Of a stretch of DNA of 64,000 nt, positions 1-7,910 are shown one piece after another (the first letter of the stretch is position 1; each line of letters opens with the position of its first letter). The translations under genes and the position numbers were made by a program. The stretch lies in contig JARLJR010000091.1 in assembly GCA_031291095.1 (NCBI GenBank), positions 1-64,000 of the forward strand, read 5' to 3'. Under the pieces are notes generated by a model that searched no databases, was not told where the DNA came from, and was given only the letters and a program-made list of their open reading frames with translations. The stretch is from Legionella sp. (GTDB lineage Bacteria; Pseudomonadota; Gammaproteobacteria; Legionellales; Legionellaceae).

Positions 1-113
1 GGCCAAAAACCTTTTCTGTTCTAAAAAAATCAAGAAAAACAGAGCAAATTAAGCTACAGAAAAAAGCTAATAAAATAATTAAAATGATAGAAAAAGAGGC
101 ACTAGCTGCTTAA
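1..113 (+). CDS. C-terminal end of an unidentified protein (cut by window edge)
   Basis: An open frame runs from base 3 to a TAA at 111-113 and gives 36 residues rich in Lys and ending MIEKEALAA. The start lies outside the window. The fragment is too short to identify. The Lys/Glu-rich tail is compatible with a cytoplasmic or effector-type protein, but that is a guess. A palindromic element at 124-140 follows the stop directly, as after several other genes here, which supports this being a real gene end. Confidence 0.45.
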   Translation, partial: PKTFSVLKKSRKTEQIKLQKKANKIIKMIEKEALAA

Positions 114-123
114 GGTAGTGCCA

Positions 124-140
124 TTGGGCCCATGGCCCAA
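124..140. repeat. Palindromic intergenic element, GGTTGGGCC family
   Basis: TTGGGCC-CAT-GGCCCAA forms a perfect 7-bp stem and is followed by CCTAC. The same core recurs at 25674-25703, 35492-35524 and 52316-52389, and partly at 59514. It lies between two convergent gene ends and may act as a hairpin that blocks read-through. Confidence 0.65.
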
Positions 141-169
141 CCTACAGCTGTTATAAAAGTATAGTCTAG

Positions 170-652
170 CTACTTTTTAAAGTTACTTAAAACAGCCTCT
201 GCATCCATTACGCCACCAACATTACTACGATACAATTTAATCTTCATAAATGTTGTTGGAATTTCTACCGTTACCCATTCCCCACCTGAAATAGTTGTCG
301 TACTTGTAGTGGTTGTATTATGGCGACGATGATGATGACGATCAGAAGTCGAGTCCATTGACGTAGTTTCAGTTATTGGTGTTTGATAGGTTCTTTTATT
401 TACCGTTGATGCAGAATCAAGAATCTTAAAATAGCGATAACCGTTCATCTTAGTTACTTCAGCAGAACGTCTTAACGCATATTGATACGCTTGATCGCGG
501 CTTGAGTATTCATTCCCTAAAAACTTTACCGTATAAGTATCATCACTTAAACGGAAATCTTCAAATCCTCCCGATAATGACATTGGATGATAGCCTGTAG
601 CACAACTAACCAGTAGTAATAAAACAGGAATGATGGCGATAAATTTTTTCAT
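170..652 (-). CDS. Small lipoprotein, CC0125/CC1285-like
   Basis: 160 residues with a lipoprotein signal: Lys-Lys start, hydrophobic stretch, then lipobox LLVSC with the acylated Cys at 17. The mature part has the pattern RDQAYQYALRRSAEVTKMNGY followed by YFKILD, which I recall from the CC0125/CC1285 family of bacterial lipoproteins of unknown role. A low-complexity His/Arg/Thr segment (RHHHRRHNTTTTSTTT) sits near residue 110. An upstream GTG at 664 is possible, but the ATG at 652 puts the Lys residues at the start of the signal peptide. Export to an envelope membrane is well supported; function is unknown. Confidence 0.7.
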   Translation of the reverse strand: MKKFIAIIPVLLLLVSCATGYHPMSLSGGFEDFRLSDDTYTVKFLGNEYSSRDQAYQYALRRSAEVTKMNGYRYFKILDSASTVNKRTYQTPITETTSMDSTSDRHHHRRHNTTTTSTTTISGGEWVTVEIPTTFMKIKLYRSNVGGVMDAEAVLSNFKK

Positions 653-697
653 TTCTTTTCTCACAGTAACGTCTTTAGAACAATGTTATGAGTACAT

Positions 698-916
698 CTA
701 CTCACATATATTATTATGGCAATGCAAACTAGGATAGCGATTGGTACTATAATGTTGATGCACATGCACCTGTGGTCTTGGATAATGAGGTTGAATTCGG
801 TGATGGTGGTGATGTCGGCGTTTATGGTGATGGTGATAATTACCCCAGGCGTACAGAAGATTAGAAGAACTAAAAAGACCAATAAACACACTGACTAACA
901 ATATTCTTAATTTCAT
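698..916 (-). CDS. Histidine-rich small exported peptide
   Basis: 72 residues. An N-terminal signal peptide (MKLRILLVSVFIGLFSSSNLLYA) is followed by a short mature part with two dense His/Arg clusters and a C-terminal CHNNIC pair. An AGGGG-type ribosome site lies just upstream of the ATG at 914-916. The composition suggests binding of divalent metal (Zn, Cu or Ni) in the periplasm or outside the cell; this is inference from composition only. It is divergent from the XRE gene and in tandem with the lipoprotein at 170-652. Overlapping open frames on both strands in 661-898 look like shadows. Confidence 0.65.
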   Translation of the reverse strand: MKLRILLVSVFIGLFSSSNLLYAWGNYHHHHKRRHHHHHRIQPHYPRPQVHVHQHYSTNRYPSLHCHNNICE

Positions 917-1084
917 TAGGAACCCCTAAACAAAATTGATAAAATTTAACTGGTTAGTACCAGTTTCGTTTTTTATTTAGACTTCATGAATCCATAAAAA
1001 ACCAACTGATCATATTTGGTTCATTGAGGCGCGGATACTAAGCGATCCTTAGTTTTTTGAGAAGAATTAGTAGGTAAATTTAAT

Positions 1085-1336
1085 ATGACCGATTCGCCTT
1101 TACCAAAGCGATTAAAAGAAGCTCGCGTTGCCGCAGGGATATCACAAAAACGATTAGGCATTGCTGCAGGAATAGATGAGTTTTCAGCCAGCCCACGTAT
1201 CAATCAATATGAGACTGGAAAACATACTCCTGATTTCTCCACCTTAAAAAGAATTGCACGTGTATTGTCCGTTCCTACTGCATATTTTTATGCGGAGGAA
1301 GATGAGTTGGCAAATAAAATTAAGTTATTTTTGTAA
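1085..1336 (+). CDS. Small XRE-family HTH regulator
   Basis: 83 residues, almost all one lambda-repressor-like helix-turn-helix. RLKEARVAAGISQKRLGIAAG is helices 1-2, INQYETGKHTPDFSTLKRIA carries the recognition helix and following turn, and VLSVPTAYFYAEED is the usual last helix. There is no second domain, so it is probably a plain DNA-binding repressor or modulator. It stands alone, 140 bp upstream of the large adhesin gene; local control of that gene is possible but no operator was identified. Confidence 0.8.
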   Translation: MTDSPLPKRLKEARVAAGISQKRLGIAAGIDEFSASPRINQYETGKHTPDFSTLKRIARVLSVPTAYFYAEEDELANKIKLFL

Positions 1337-1477
1337 TGAGATGCATACAATTCAAGTTTATTACATCCAGAAGATAGAGAACAGGCAGCACTTAAATCAA
1401 ATAGCAATTACAGTCTGGAAATTTATAAATTTATCGTGATAACATGTTTTTTCTATTTATTTTTTAAGGAATGTTCA

Positions 1478-4400
1478 GTGCTCGAAAAAGGACCTAAAAA
1501 GAATAATCTTTTTCGTCGTTGTGTTGCTGCTACGCTCATATACTGTCAATTAGTACCACTTGCTGGCGCCGCAGTAGCTCCCACAACTTCAGCCTCCTCT
1601 TCACTGTACTACCAAATCAATAAACCAGTAGCAAATACGCCTGTATCGGCGGGTAAATTTACGCCTTTATTAAATTACACCCAAACGGGAGCGTTAAACT
1701 TAACAAATAGTCAATTAGGCTTAAAAGGACCATTAGATTGGGGTTTAACCTACAGCGATTTGACTGGCACTTTTTTCAACGCCCAATATGTGCTACCACT
1801 TGGCGAGAGATTCGCTCTAGGCGCTTTAGGTGAGTATGGAGCTAACCAATATCGCATCAATGGTACTTTAGGCTATAGCCTTACGCCATTTAGCCAATTC
1901 AAAGCGACCGCGGAGCGTTTGGGTCAACGCTTACCTTTCGAATTTGATTCTGGAGATATTAATGCACGCGTGCATCAAATGGCCTATGGGGGAAGATTTC
2001 AACAATTATTAAACTCTAATTGGGTACAAGAATTTAATCTTGGTGGGTATTGGGCACAAGCAAATAATAAAGATTTAAATCCAGTCCTGTTTACATCAAA
2101 CGGATTTAACTGTGGTGGTTATGGAGCTGGTTTAACCTGTATTAACTTCCGCCACTTAGCAGGAGCTACGAGCCAAGGATTAGATGCAGGTATCGATTTA
2201 TTATTAACTCCTGCGACGTTCATAAAAACTAATTTATATTACGATCAAGTACATTACCGTACTCAATTCAATGCCATTAATACAAATTCCGTAAAAGATC
2301 GCTCAGGTATAGGGGTTGGATTTAAAATAGATCAACTTCTGGGTCAACGATTCAAAGTATTAGGTGAGGCGAGCTTACGTGAAATTTATGATACATATCA
2401 GGCGGGTTTTAGCTTTATTCCTTCTTGGGGATTCAATTCAGAGATTTCTGTAGTAGGACAACATCTTGTGTCTCATAATGCTACTCCTGATAACAATAGC
2501 ATTAGCATCAACTTAAGTTTGTTTGGTGATGGACCAAAACTCTACAATAAAAGAGTTCATAGAGAGCTTGTAAGCAACGATATTGCCCAATGGGTGCGTG
2601 CACCTGCAGTAAAAATGCAACAAGTTCTGGTTGCTGCTGAACAAATTACAAAATTAATAGCCCCTACTATTTCCGGTATAACACCGAACAGCGGCTCTTT
2701 TGCTGGCGGGAATATAGTAACCATAACAGGCACTAATTTTGTTCAGGGATTATTAGTATTTTTTGGTGGCCAGCTAGCCTCCAATATTCAAGTACTCTCA
2801 TCTACGAGTATTCTCGTCACCGTACCTCCAATATCAAATTCCTCAGGGGTGGTCGATGTGATAGTACAAAACCCTGATGGGCAAAAATCCGTTCTCAACA
2901 ATGGATATATTTATCTCGGAAACTCTTTACCAACAATTTCCGCTATAAGCCCCACCCAAGGCAGCATAACCGGTGGTACGACTGTCACGATTACTGGAAC
3001 TAATCTTGGTACCACACAAAGCGTCGATTTTGGTGGTATTCCAGGCACTCTTGTGCAGGTAACTGACACACAGGTGATCGTGATTAGCCCTGCGAACATG
3101 CAAGGTGAAGTTCCCATAACCCTAACTACATCCTCGGGAAGTGTAAATAAACCTAATGCTTATGTTTATACAGCAGCCCCTATTGTTACTCAACAACCTG
3201 TAAACCAAACTGCTGTTGAGGGCAACACCGCTTCATTTTCTGCCGCAGCCACAGGTACACCGACACCCACCATACAATGGCAGTCCAGTACTGATGGTAT
3301 TACATGGATTGACATCCCAGGAGCAAATTCAGGTACGTATACTACGCCTATTTTGTCAATTGGTGATAATGGTAACCAATATAGAGCTGTCTTTATGAAT
3401 AGTATAGGCCAGGCAATCACTAATGCAGCCATATTAACTGTGACCCCACCACCGCCTCCAGCACCTGTCCTGACGAATGTAATGAGTGATGTGCCCCCTA
3501 TAGGACCGATAGCTAATGGTGGAATGACTAACGATGCCACACCTACCTTCAATGGAGCTGCAATGGCTACCGCTACTATCTCCGCTTTTGATAATGGGAC
3601 CATTGTCGGAACAGCTATTGCGGATGGAAGTGGTAACTGGACATTTACACCAGCAACAGCGCTAAGTGAAGGCACCCATTCATTCACCTTCACCGCGACA
3701 AATGCTACTGGTACTTCGGTGCCAAGTACTGCATTTATTTTTACCGTAGATACTATAGCACCTAATGCACCTGTTCTTTCTGGTGTAATTAGTAATGTGC
3801 CACCCAATCTGGGACCAATAGCCAATAATGGGACGACTAACGATACACAACCTACCGCCAATGGAACCGCAGACCCTGGCACAGTCATCTCCGCTTATGA
3901 TAATGGCATCCCTATGGGAACAACTACGGTAGATGCAGCTGGTAATTGGACATTTACACCGCCCTCACCTTTAACTAATGGCTCACATTCCTTCACCTTC
4001 ACAGCAACAGATGAAGCGGGTAATACTTCTCCGGCAACTGTACCATTTAACTTTACCGTAGATACGGTAGCACCTGATGCACCCGTTCTTTCTGGTTTAA
4101 CTAGTAATGTGCCACCAACAGGACAGATAAATAATGGCGGAACGACTAATGATGCACAGCCTACCGCCAATGGAACCGGAGTCACTGGCACGGTCATCTC
4201 CGCTGATGATAATGGCACCCCTATGGGAACAACTACGGTAGATGCAGCTGGTAATTGGACATTTACACCGCCCTCACCTTTAACTGATGGCCCACATTCC
4301 TTCACCTTCACTGCAACAGATGAAGCGGGTAATACTTCTCCGGCAACCACACCATTTACCTTTACCGTAGATACGATAGCACCTGATGCACCCGTTCTTT

Positions 4401-4978
4401 CTAGTGTAACTAGTAATGTGCCACCAACAGGACCGATAAATAATGGCGGAACGACTAATGATGCACAGCCTACCTTCAGTGGAACTGCAGAGCCTACCAC
4501 TATTCTCTCTGTTTTAGATGGAACCACCACTATCGGCACAAGTATTGTAGATGGAGCTGGTCATTGGACATTTACACCCGTACTATTAGGTGATGGCCCT
4601 CATTCCTTCACATTCACTGCAACAGATGCAGCTGGTAATATTTCGCCCCCAACCGCAGCATTTACCTTTACCGTGGATACTATAGCACCAATAACGCCAA
4701 CTCTTGTGCTTGTAACAAGTAGTTCGGGTAATATAGCTCCTGGAGGAACGACTAACGATAAGCAACCAGTCTTCAGTGGAACAGCAGAGTCTAACTCTAC
4801 TATCAACGTTATTGATAATGGAATCCCCATCGGAACAACTACTGTGCAGCTAGATGGCAGTTGGACGTTTCCATCACCACCACTAGCTCTAGGCGCGCAT
4901 TCCTTCACATTCACATCTACTGATGAAGCTGGCAATACTTCTCCGGCAACTGCTGCATTTCCCTTTACAGTGACTTAA
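1478..4978 (+). CDS. Large exported adhesin: barrel-like N terminus plus TIG and Ig-like repeats
   Basis: 1166 residues from GTG 1478, chosen because AAGGA at 1466-1470 is well spaced. An in-frame ATG at 1436 has no ribosome site. The N terminus is a signal peptide (RRCVAATLIYCQLVPLAGA). Residues about 45-360 are amphipathic, Gly/aromatic-rich beta strands like an outer-membrane barrel. A helical linker (about 365-393) follows, then two TIG/IPT domains (from about 395 and 483), an Ig-like domain (about 567) and five Big-type repeats of 102-104 residues to the end, each closing FTVDTxAP. Barrel first, passenger last resembles intimin/invasin (inverse autotransporter) order, but no LysM is visible. 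The likely role is surface adhesion. The repeats at DNA level are listed separately. Confidence 0.72.
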   Translation: MLEKGPKKNNLFRRCVAATLIYCQLVPLAGAAVAPTTSASSSLYYQINKPVANTPVSAGKFTPLLNYTQTGALNLTNSQLGLKGPLDWGLTYSDLTGTFFNAQYVLPLGERFALGALGEYGANQYRINGTLGYSLTPFSQFKATAERLGQRLPFEFDSGDINARVHQMAYGGRFQQLLNSNWVQEFNLGGYWAQANNKDLNPVLFTSNGFNCGGYGAGLTCINFRHLAGATSQGLDAGIDLLLTPATFIKTNLYYDQVHYRTQFNAINTNSVKDRSGIGVGFKIDQLLGQRFKVLGEASLREIYDTYQAGFSFIPSWGFNSEISVVGQHLVSHNATPDNNSISINLSLFGDGPKLYNKRVHRELVSNDIAQWVRAPAVKMQQVLVAAEQITKLIAPTISGITPNSGSFAGGNIVTITGTNFVQGLLVFFGGQLASNIQVLSSTSILVTVPPISNSSGVVDVIVQNPDGQKSVLNNGYIYLGNSLPTISAISPTQGSITGGTTVTITGTNLGTTQSVDFGGIPGTLVQVTDTQVIVISPANMQGEVPITLTTSSGSVNKPNAYVYTAAPIVTQQPVNQTAVEGNTASFSAAATGTPTPTIQWQSSTDGITWIDIPGANSGTYTTPILSIGDNGNQYRAVFMNSIGQAITNAAILTVTPPPPPAPVLTNVMSDVPPIGPIANGGMTNDATPTFNGAAMATATISAFDNGTIVGTAIADGSGNWTFTPATALSEGTHSFTFTATNATGTSVPSTAFIFTVDTIAPNAPVLSGVISNVPPNLGPIANNGTTNDTQPTANGTADPGTVISAYDNGIPMGTTTVDAAGNWTFTPPSPLTNGSHSFTFTATDEAGNTSPATVPFNFTVDTVAPDAPVLSGLTSNVPPTGQINNGGTTNDAQPTANGTGVTGTVISADDNGTPMGTTTVDAAGNWTFTPPSPLTDGPHSFTFTATDEAGNTSPATTPFTFTVDTIAPDAPVLSSVTSNVPPTGPINNGGTTNDAQPTFSGTAEPTTILSVLDGTTTIGTSIVDGAGHWTFTPVLLGDGPHSFTFTATDAAGNISPPTAAFTFTVDTIAPITPTLVLVTSSSGNIAPGGTTNDKQPVFSGTAESNSTINVIDNGIPIGTTTVQLDGSWTFPSPPLALGAHSFTFTSTDEAGNTSPATAAFPFTVT
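3743..4975 (+). repeat. Tandem in-frame ~306-312 bp repeats inside the adhesin gene
   Basis: The marker ACCGTAGATA (ACCGTGGATA in the last copy) recurs at 3743, 4055, 4364 and 4670. The spacings are 312, 309 and 306 bp, all multiples of three. Units starting at 4055 and 4364 share long stretches with only single-base differences, so duplication or gene conversion is recent. A more diverged unit precedes 3743. Copy number could vary between strains by recombination without breaking the frame. Confidence 0.9.
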
Positions 4979-4991
4979 AGTAATTAGTTTT

Positions 4992-5030
4992 CGTAGCCCG
5001 TATTAGATAAATATTCTAATACGGGCTACG
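4992..5030. terminator. Perfect 16-bp hairpin between convergent genes
   Basis: CGTAGCCCGTATTAGA at 4992-5007 is an exact inverted copy of 5015-5030, with a 7-base loop. It sits 13 bases after the adhesin stop and 3 bases past the end of the minus-strand gene at 5034. No U-tract follows. It probably serves as a two-way terminator or mRNA-stabilising hairpin. The CCCGTATTA core also appears in hairpins near 10355 and 44103. Confidence 0.6.
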
Positions 5031-5033
5031 TGG

Positions 5034-5444
5034 TTACAGTGCCAACAAAGCAAAGGTGCTCACAATGAAAAGTAGCAGACTTGTTATCTGAGGATAATTG
5101 TATGACTTATTACGTCGTTTACGCATGAATAAATCAATCAGGTATACAGGAAGCACTGAAACAAGGGTTAATACAATCACTAAGGCCACATATTCTGCTA
5201 TTTGTGGAAACGGTATTATTGACACGATAAACGTTAATATCACAACTAGAGTCTCACGATAATAAGTGAGCGCCCAGATAACCCCATCGCCAAAACTAAA
5301 TACAAGCCAAGATGCCGCCAATAAAGGCAAAAATAATTTAACGCCTTTAACTGCAAAAATTTTCTTAATGACTCCGAGGAACTCCTGTGAAAAAAATACC
5401 GTAATAGCCCCCAGCAGGATAACCATAGTCAGTGTGAATAACAT
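5034..5444 (-). CDS. Four-helix membrane protein, unknown
   Basis: 136 residues with about four hydrophobic segments: MLFTLTMVILLGAITVFF, a central LPLLAASWLVFSF region, VVILTFIVSII with ALVIVLTLVSVLPVYLI, and LLLFIVSTFALLAL. A basic loop (MRKRRNKSYNY) precedes the last helix and is probably cytoplasmic. No family was recognised. It lies 46 bp downstream of uup on the same strand and may share its transcript. Confidence 0.6.
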   Translation of the reverse strand: MLFTLTMVILLGAITVFFSQEFLGVIKKIFAVKGVKLFLPLLAASWLVFSFGDGVIWALTYYRETLVVILTFIVSIIPFPQIAEYVALVIVLTLVSVLPVYLIDLFMRKRRNKSYNYPQITSLLLFIVSTFALLAL

Positions 5445-5490
5445 TTACTTGTTCCTCAAACATAAATCTCAAAACCAATTGGGTACTGCT

Positions 5491-7356
5491 TTATAATCGT
5501 TCCTCTAAAGCTTCCCAACGCGCATAGTACTCCATTAATACAGCCTCATCCTCAGCAAGGCTCTGATTTATTTTTGCAATGGCCGATGCATCTTGCTGAT
5601 AAAATTCGGGGTCAGCCATCTGTAATTGCAACTCGGAAATCTTCTTTTCCAATTGCTCAATTTTTTTTGGCAACTGGGATAATTCACGCTGCTCATTAAA
5701 GCTTAGCTTATTTGTCGACGGACTGCGCTTAACTGCTGGATTTTTATCCGCTGTATCACGCTCACGCTTCTGTTGTTGCTGTTGCTTCTTATGTATTTTA
5801 TAGTCGTCATAGCCACCAACAAACTCACTAAATTGTCCGGCTTCTTCATACACTAAGACGCTGGTTACCACTTGGTTAATGAAGGCTCTATCATGGCTAA
5901 TTAATATTAACGTACCCGGATAATCTGCCAACAGATCTTCCAACAGTTCTAACGTTTCGATATCTAAATCATTTGTAGGTTCGTCCATAACCAAGAAGTT
6001 AACTGGTTTGGCGAATAATTTAGCTAATAATAATCGATTGCGTTCTCCGCCAGATAAAACAGAAACCGGTTGATTAAAGCGTTCTGCAGAAAATAGAAAA
6101 TCACGTAAGTAACTGGCGACATGTTTTTGCTTGCCGTTAATCGTCACGTAATCAGCGCCCTCGCCCACGTTATACATAACCGTTTTATCTTCCTGCAATT
6201 GGCGACGCAACTGATCAAAATAAGCCACATTCAAGGAAGTGCCCTGTTTGATTTCTCCTGAGTTGGGTTGCAACTCACCGAGTAATAAGCGCACTAGAGT
6301 AGTTTTACCACAGCCATTAGGCCCAATAACACCAAGTTTATCTCCACGGGTCAATAATAAGGAAAAGTTTTCTAATAACTTCTTTTGCCCTAGAGAGTAA
6401 TTCACGTTGGTTGCTTCGATAACTACGGAGCCTGAACGATTTACATCTAAAGCAATTGTCTTAACTTTTCCTAATTGATTACGGCGTGCTTTATATTCTT
6501 CACGCAATGCTTTTAAGGCACGTACTCGGCCTTCGTTACGTGTACGTCGAGCTTTGACGCCCGTACGAATCCAGACTTCCTCTTCAGCGAGTTTTTTATC
6601 AAATAATTCATTTTGCTTTTGTTCACTCTGACGAATTGTCTCACGTCGGTCAAGGTACGTTTCATAATCACAATCATGTTGATGTAGTTTTCCACGATCA
6701 ATTTCCACAATCCGATTTGATACCTGGCTTAAAAACTCTCTATCGTGGGTAACCAACAATACAGCACCTTTAAAGTTTTTGAGATAGGCTTCAAGCCATT
6801 CAATCGCTTCAATATCTAAATGGTTCGTTGGTTCATCCAATAATAGTAAATCGGGTGAAGCAATTAGAGCTGCCCCCAGAAGAACGCGACGTTTCATTCC
6901 CCCGGATAAATTATTCATCCGCTCCTGAGTAGTAATGCCCAAACGACTAGCCATCGTTTCAATTTGTGGCAATTTATCCCAAGCATGAAGATTATCCATA
7001 CGCTGTTGGACATGGGCTAATTTTTCCATATCCCCTTGTTGAGATAATTCATTAAATTGAGATAAAACCTCACCCACTTCGCCTAAGCTTTTCACTAAAA
7101 AATGATAAACGGAGTCATCCCCAGTGATAGGAACCTCTTGAGTTAGGCCTGCAACTCTTAAACCGGATAATTTATTGATTTGTCCGCTGTCAAGAACAAT
7201 ATCTCCTTGCAGTAATTTAAGAAGCGTTGACTTCCCTGCCCCATTTCTGCCCACTAGGGCAACCCTATCTTGTGGTTGTATTTGCCAATCTGCTTTATCT
7301 AACAGTTGATTGCCAGCAATATTAAGACTTACGTCATGAAGGGAAATAATACTCAT
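5491..7356 (-). CDS. uup: ABC-F ATPase Uup
   Basis: 621 residues, the usual Uup length. There are two ABC cassettes and no membrane part. Walker A motifs are GRNGAGKST (residues 36-44) and GPNGCGKTT (near 345). Signatures are LSGGMKRRV and LSGGERNRL, and Walker B is LLLDEPTNHLD and LVMDEPTNDLD. The inter-domain linker is rich in Lys/Arg. A C-terminal coiled coil (about 530-621, QLPKKIEQLEKKISELQLQM) is the Uup-specific DNA-binding tail. ABC-F proteins act on ribosomes; Uup is also tied to precise transposon excision and branched DNA. The C-terminal coil distinguishes it from EttA or YheS. Confidence 0.93.
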   Translation of the reverse strand: MSIISLHDVSLNIAGNQLLDKADWQIQPQDRVALVGRNGAGKSTLLKLLQGDIVLDSGQINKLSGLRVAGLTQEVPITGDDSVYHFLVKSLGEVGEVLSQFNELSQQGDMEKLAHVQQRMDNLHAWDKLPQIETMASRLGITTQERMNNLSGGMKRRVLLGAALIASPDLLLLDEPTNHLDIEAIEWLEAYLKNFKGAVLLVTHDREFLSQVSNRIVEIDRGKLHQHDCDYETYLDRRETIRQSEQKQNELFDKKLAEEEVWIRTGVKARRTRNEGRVRALKALREEYKARRNQLGKVKTIALDVNRSGSVVIEATNVNYSLGQKKLLENFSLLLTRGDKLGVIGPNGCGKTTLVRLLLGELQPNSGEIKQGTSLNVAYFDQLRRQLQEDKTVMYNVGEGADYVTINGKQKHVASYLRDFLFSAERFNQPVSVLSGGERNRLLLAKLFAKPVNFLVMDEPTNDLDIETLELLEDLLADYPGTLILISHDRAFINQVVTSVLVYEEAGQFSEFVGGYDDYKIHKKQQQQQKRERDTADKNPAVKRSPSTNKLSFNEQRELSQLPKKIEQLEKKISELQLQMADPEFYQQDASAIAKINQSLAEDEAVLMEYYARWEALEERL

Positions 7357-7424
7357 ACTTTAAACTCTAAAAATTAAACCATTTTGGTTTTTATTTGTGG
7401 GCCATTTCCCCCGCTTTCAATGCA

Positions 7425-7505
7425 CGTCATCCCGAACATAGTGAGGGATCCCTAATCAAGCACCGAGCCAGATTCAGGAGGTCCCTCACTATGTTCGGGA
7501 TGACG
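7425..7505. repeat. Palindromic element of the CGTCATCCCGAAC family (copy 1)
   Basis: The left arm 7425-7448 begins CGTCATCCCGAAC and is a perfect 24-bp inverted match to the right arm 7482-7505. A 33-base central part is not conserved with other copies. It lies between uup and ridA. The second full copy is at 17647-17752 and a shortened one at 19329-19364. The form is MITE-like, with no coding capacity. Confidence 0.85.
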
Positions 7506-7529
7506 GGTGCGGGGTAATAGCCCAACAAC

Positions 7530-7910
7530 CTACTTAGACAACACCAATACCCCATCCATTTCGACCCGTGCTCCACGAGGCAATGCCGCAACACCTATTG
7601 CTGCCCGAGCAGGATAAGGCTCAACAAAATAACGGCCCATGGCTTCATTAATCAGGGGGAAATGGCTTAAATCAGTCAAATACACATTTAACTTGGCTAT
7701 ATTTGCCAAACTACCACCCGCAGCCTCACATACCGCAGATAGATTTTCTAAAACTTGAGTAATCTGTTCACTAATGTCTTCACTGCACATTTGCATGGTT
7801 TTAGGGTCTAGTGGTATTTGCCCTGAGAGGTATACGGTGTTACCGCATTGAATTGCTTGTGAATAAGTTCCAATAGCTTCCGGAGCTAATTTGGTATGTA
7901 CAGGCTGCAT
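7530..7910 (-). CDS. ridA: RidA reactive enamine/imine deaminase
   Basis: 126 residues, full length for the YjgF/YER057c/UK114 family. RidA hydrolyses 2-aminoacrylate-type enamines released by PLP enzymes and so protects them. Conserved parts seen: the N-terminal [52 protein letters not shown] (split here), and the substrate-carboxylate Arg in [16 protein letters not shown], with the C-terminal Glu in VEMDGV. Its ATG overlaps the spoT stop by one base (TAATG), and an AGGGG site lies inside the spoT tail, so translation is coupled. The spoT-ridA order is common in gammaproteobacteria. Confidence 0.94.
   Translation of the reverse strand: MQPVHTKLAPEAIGTYSQAIQCGNTVYLSGQIPLDPKTMQMCSEDISEQITQVLENLSAVCEAAGGSLANIAKLNVYLTDLSHFPLINEAMGRYFVEPYPARAAIGVAALPRGARVEMDGVLVLSK

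Noticed and set aside
661-898. Two further ORFs (minus 661-891, plus 716-898) over the His-rich peptide
   Set aside because: They are other-frame reflections of the CAT/ATG-rich His codons. Only 698-916 has a signal peptide and ribosome site.
3190-4935. Three long minus-strand open frames (3190-3888, 3895-4539, 4600-4935)
   Set aside because: They lie antisense to the adhesin repeats. Their proteins mirror the repeat period and are low-complexity Val/Pro-rich, without ribosome sites.
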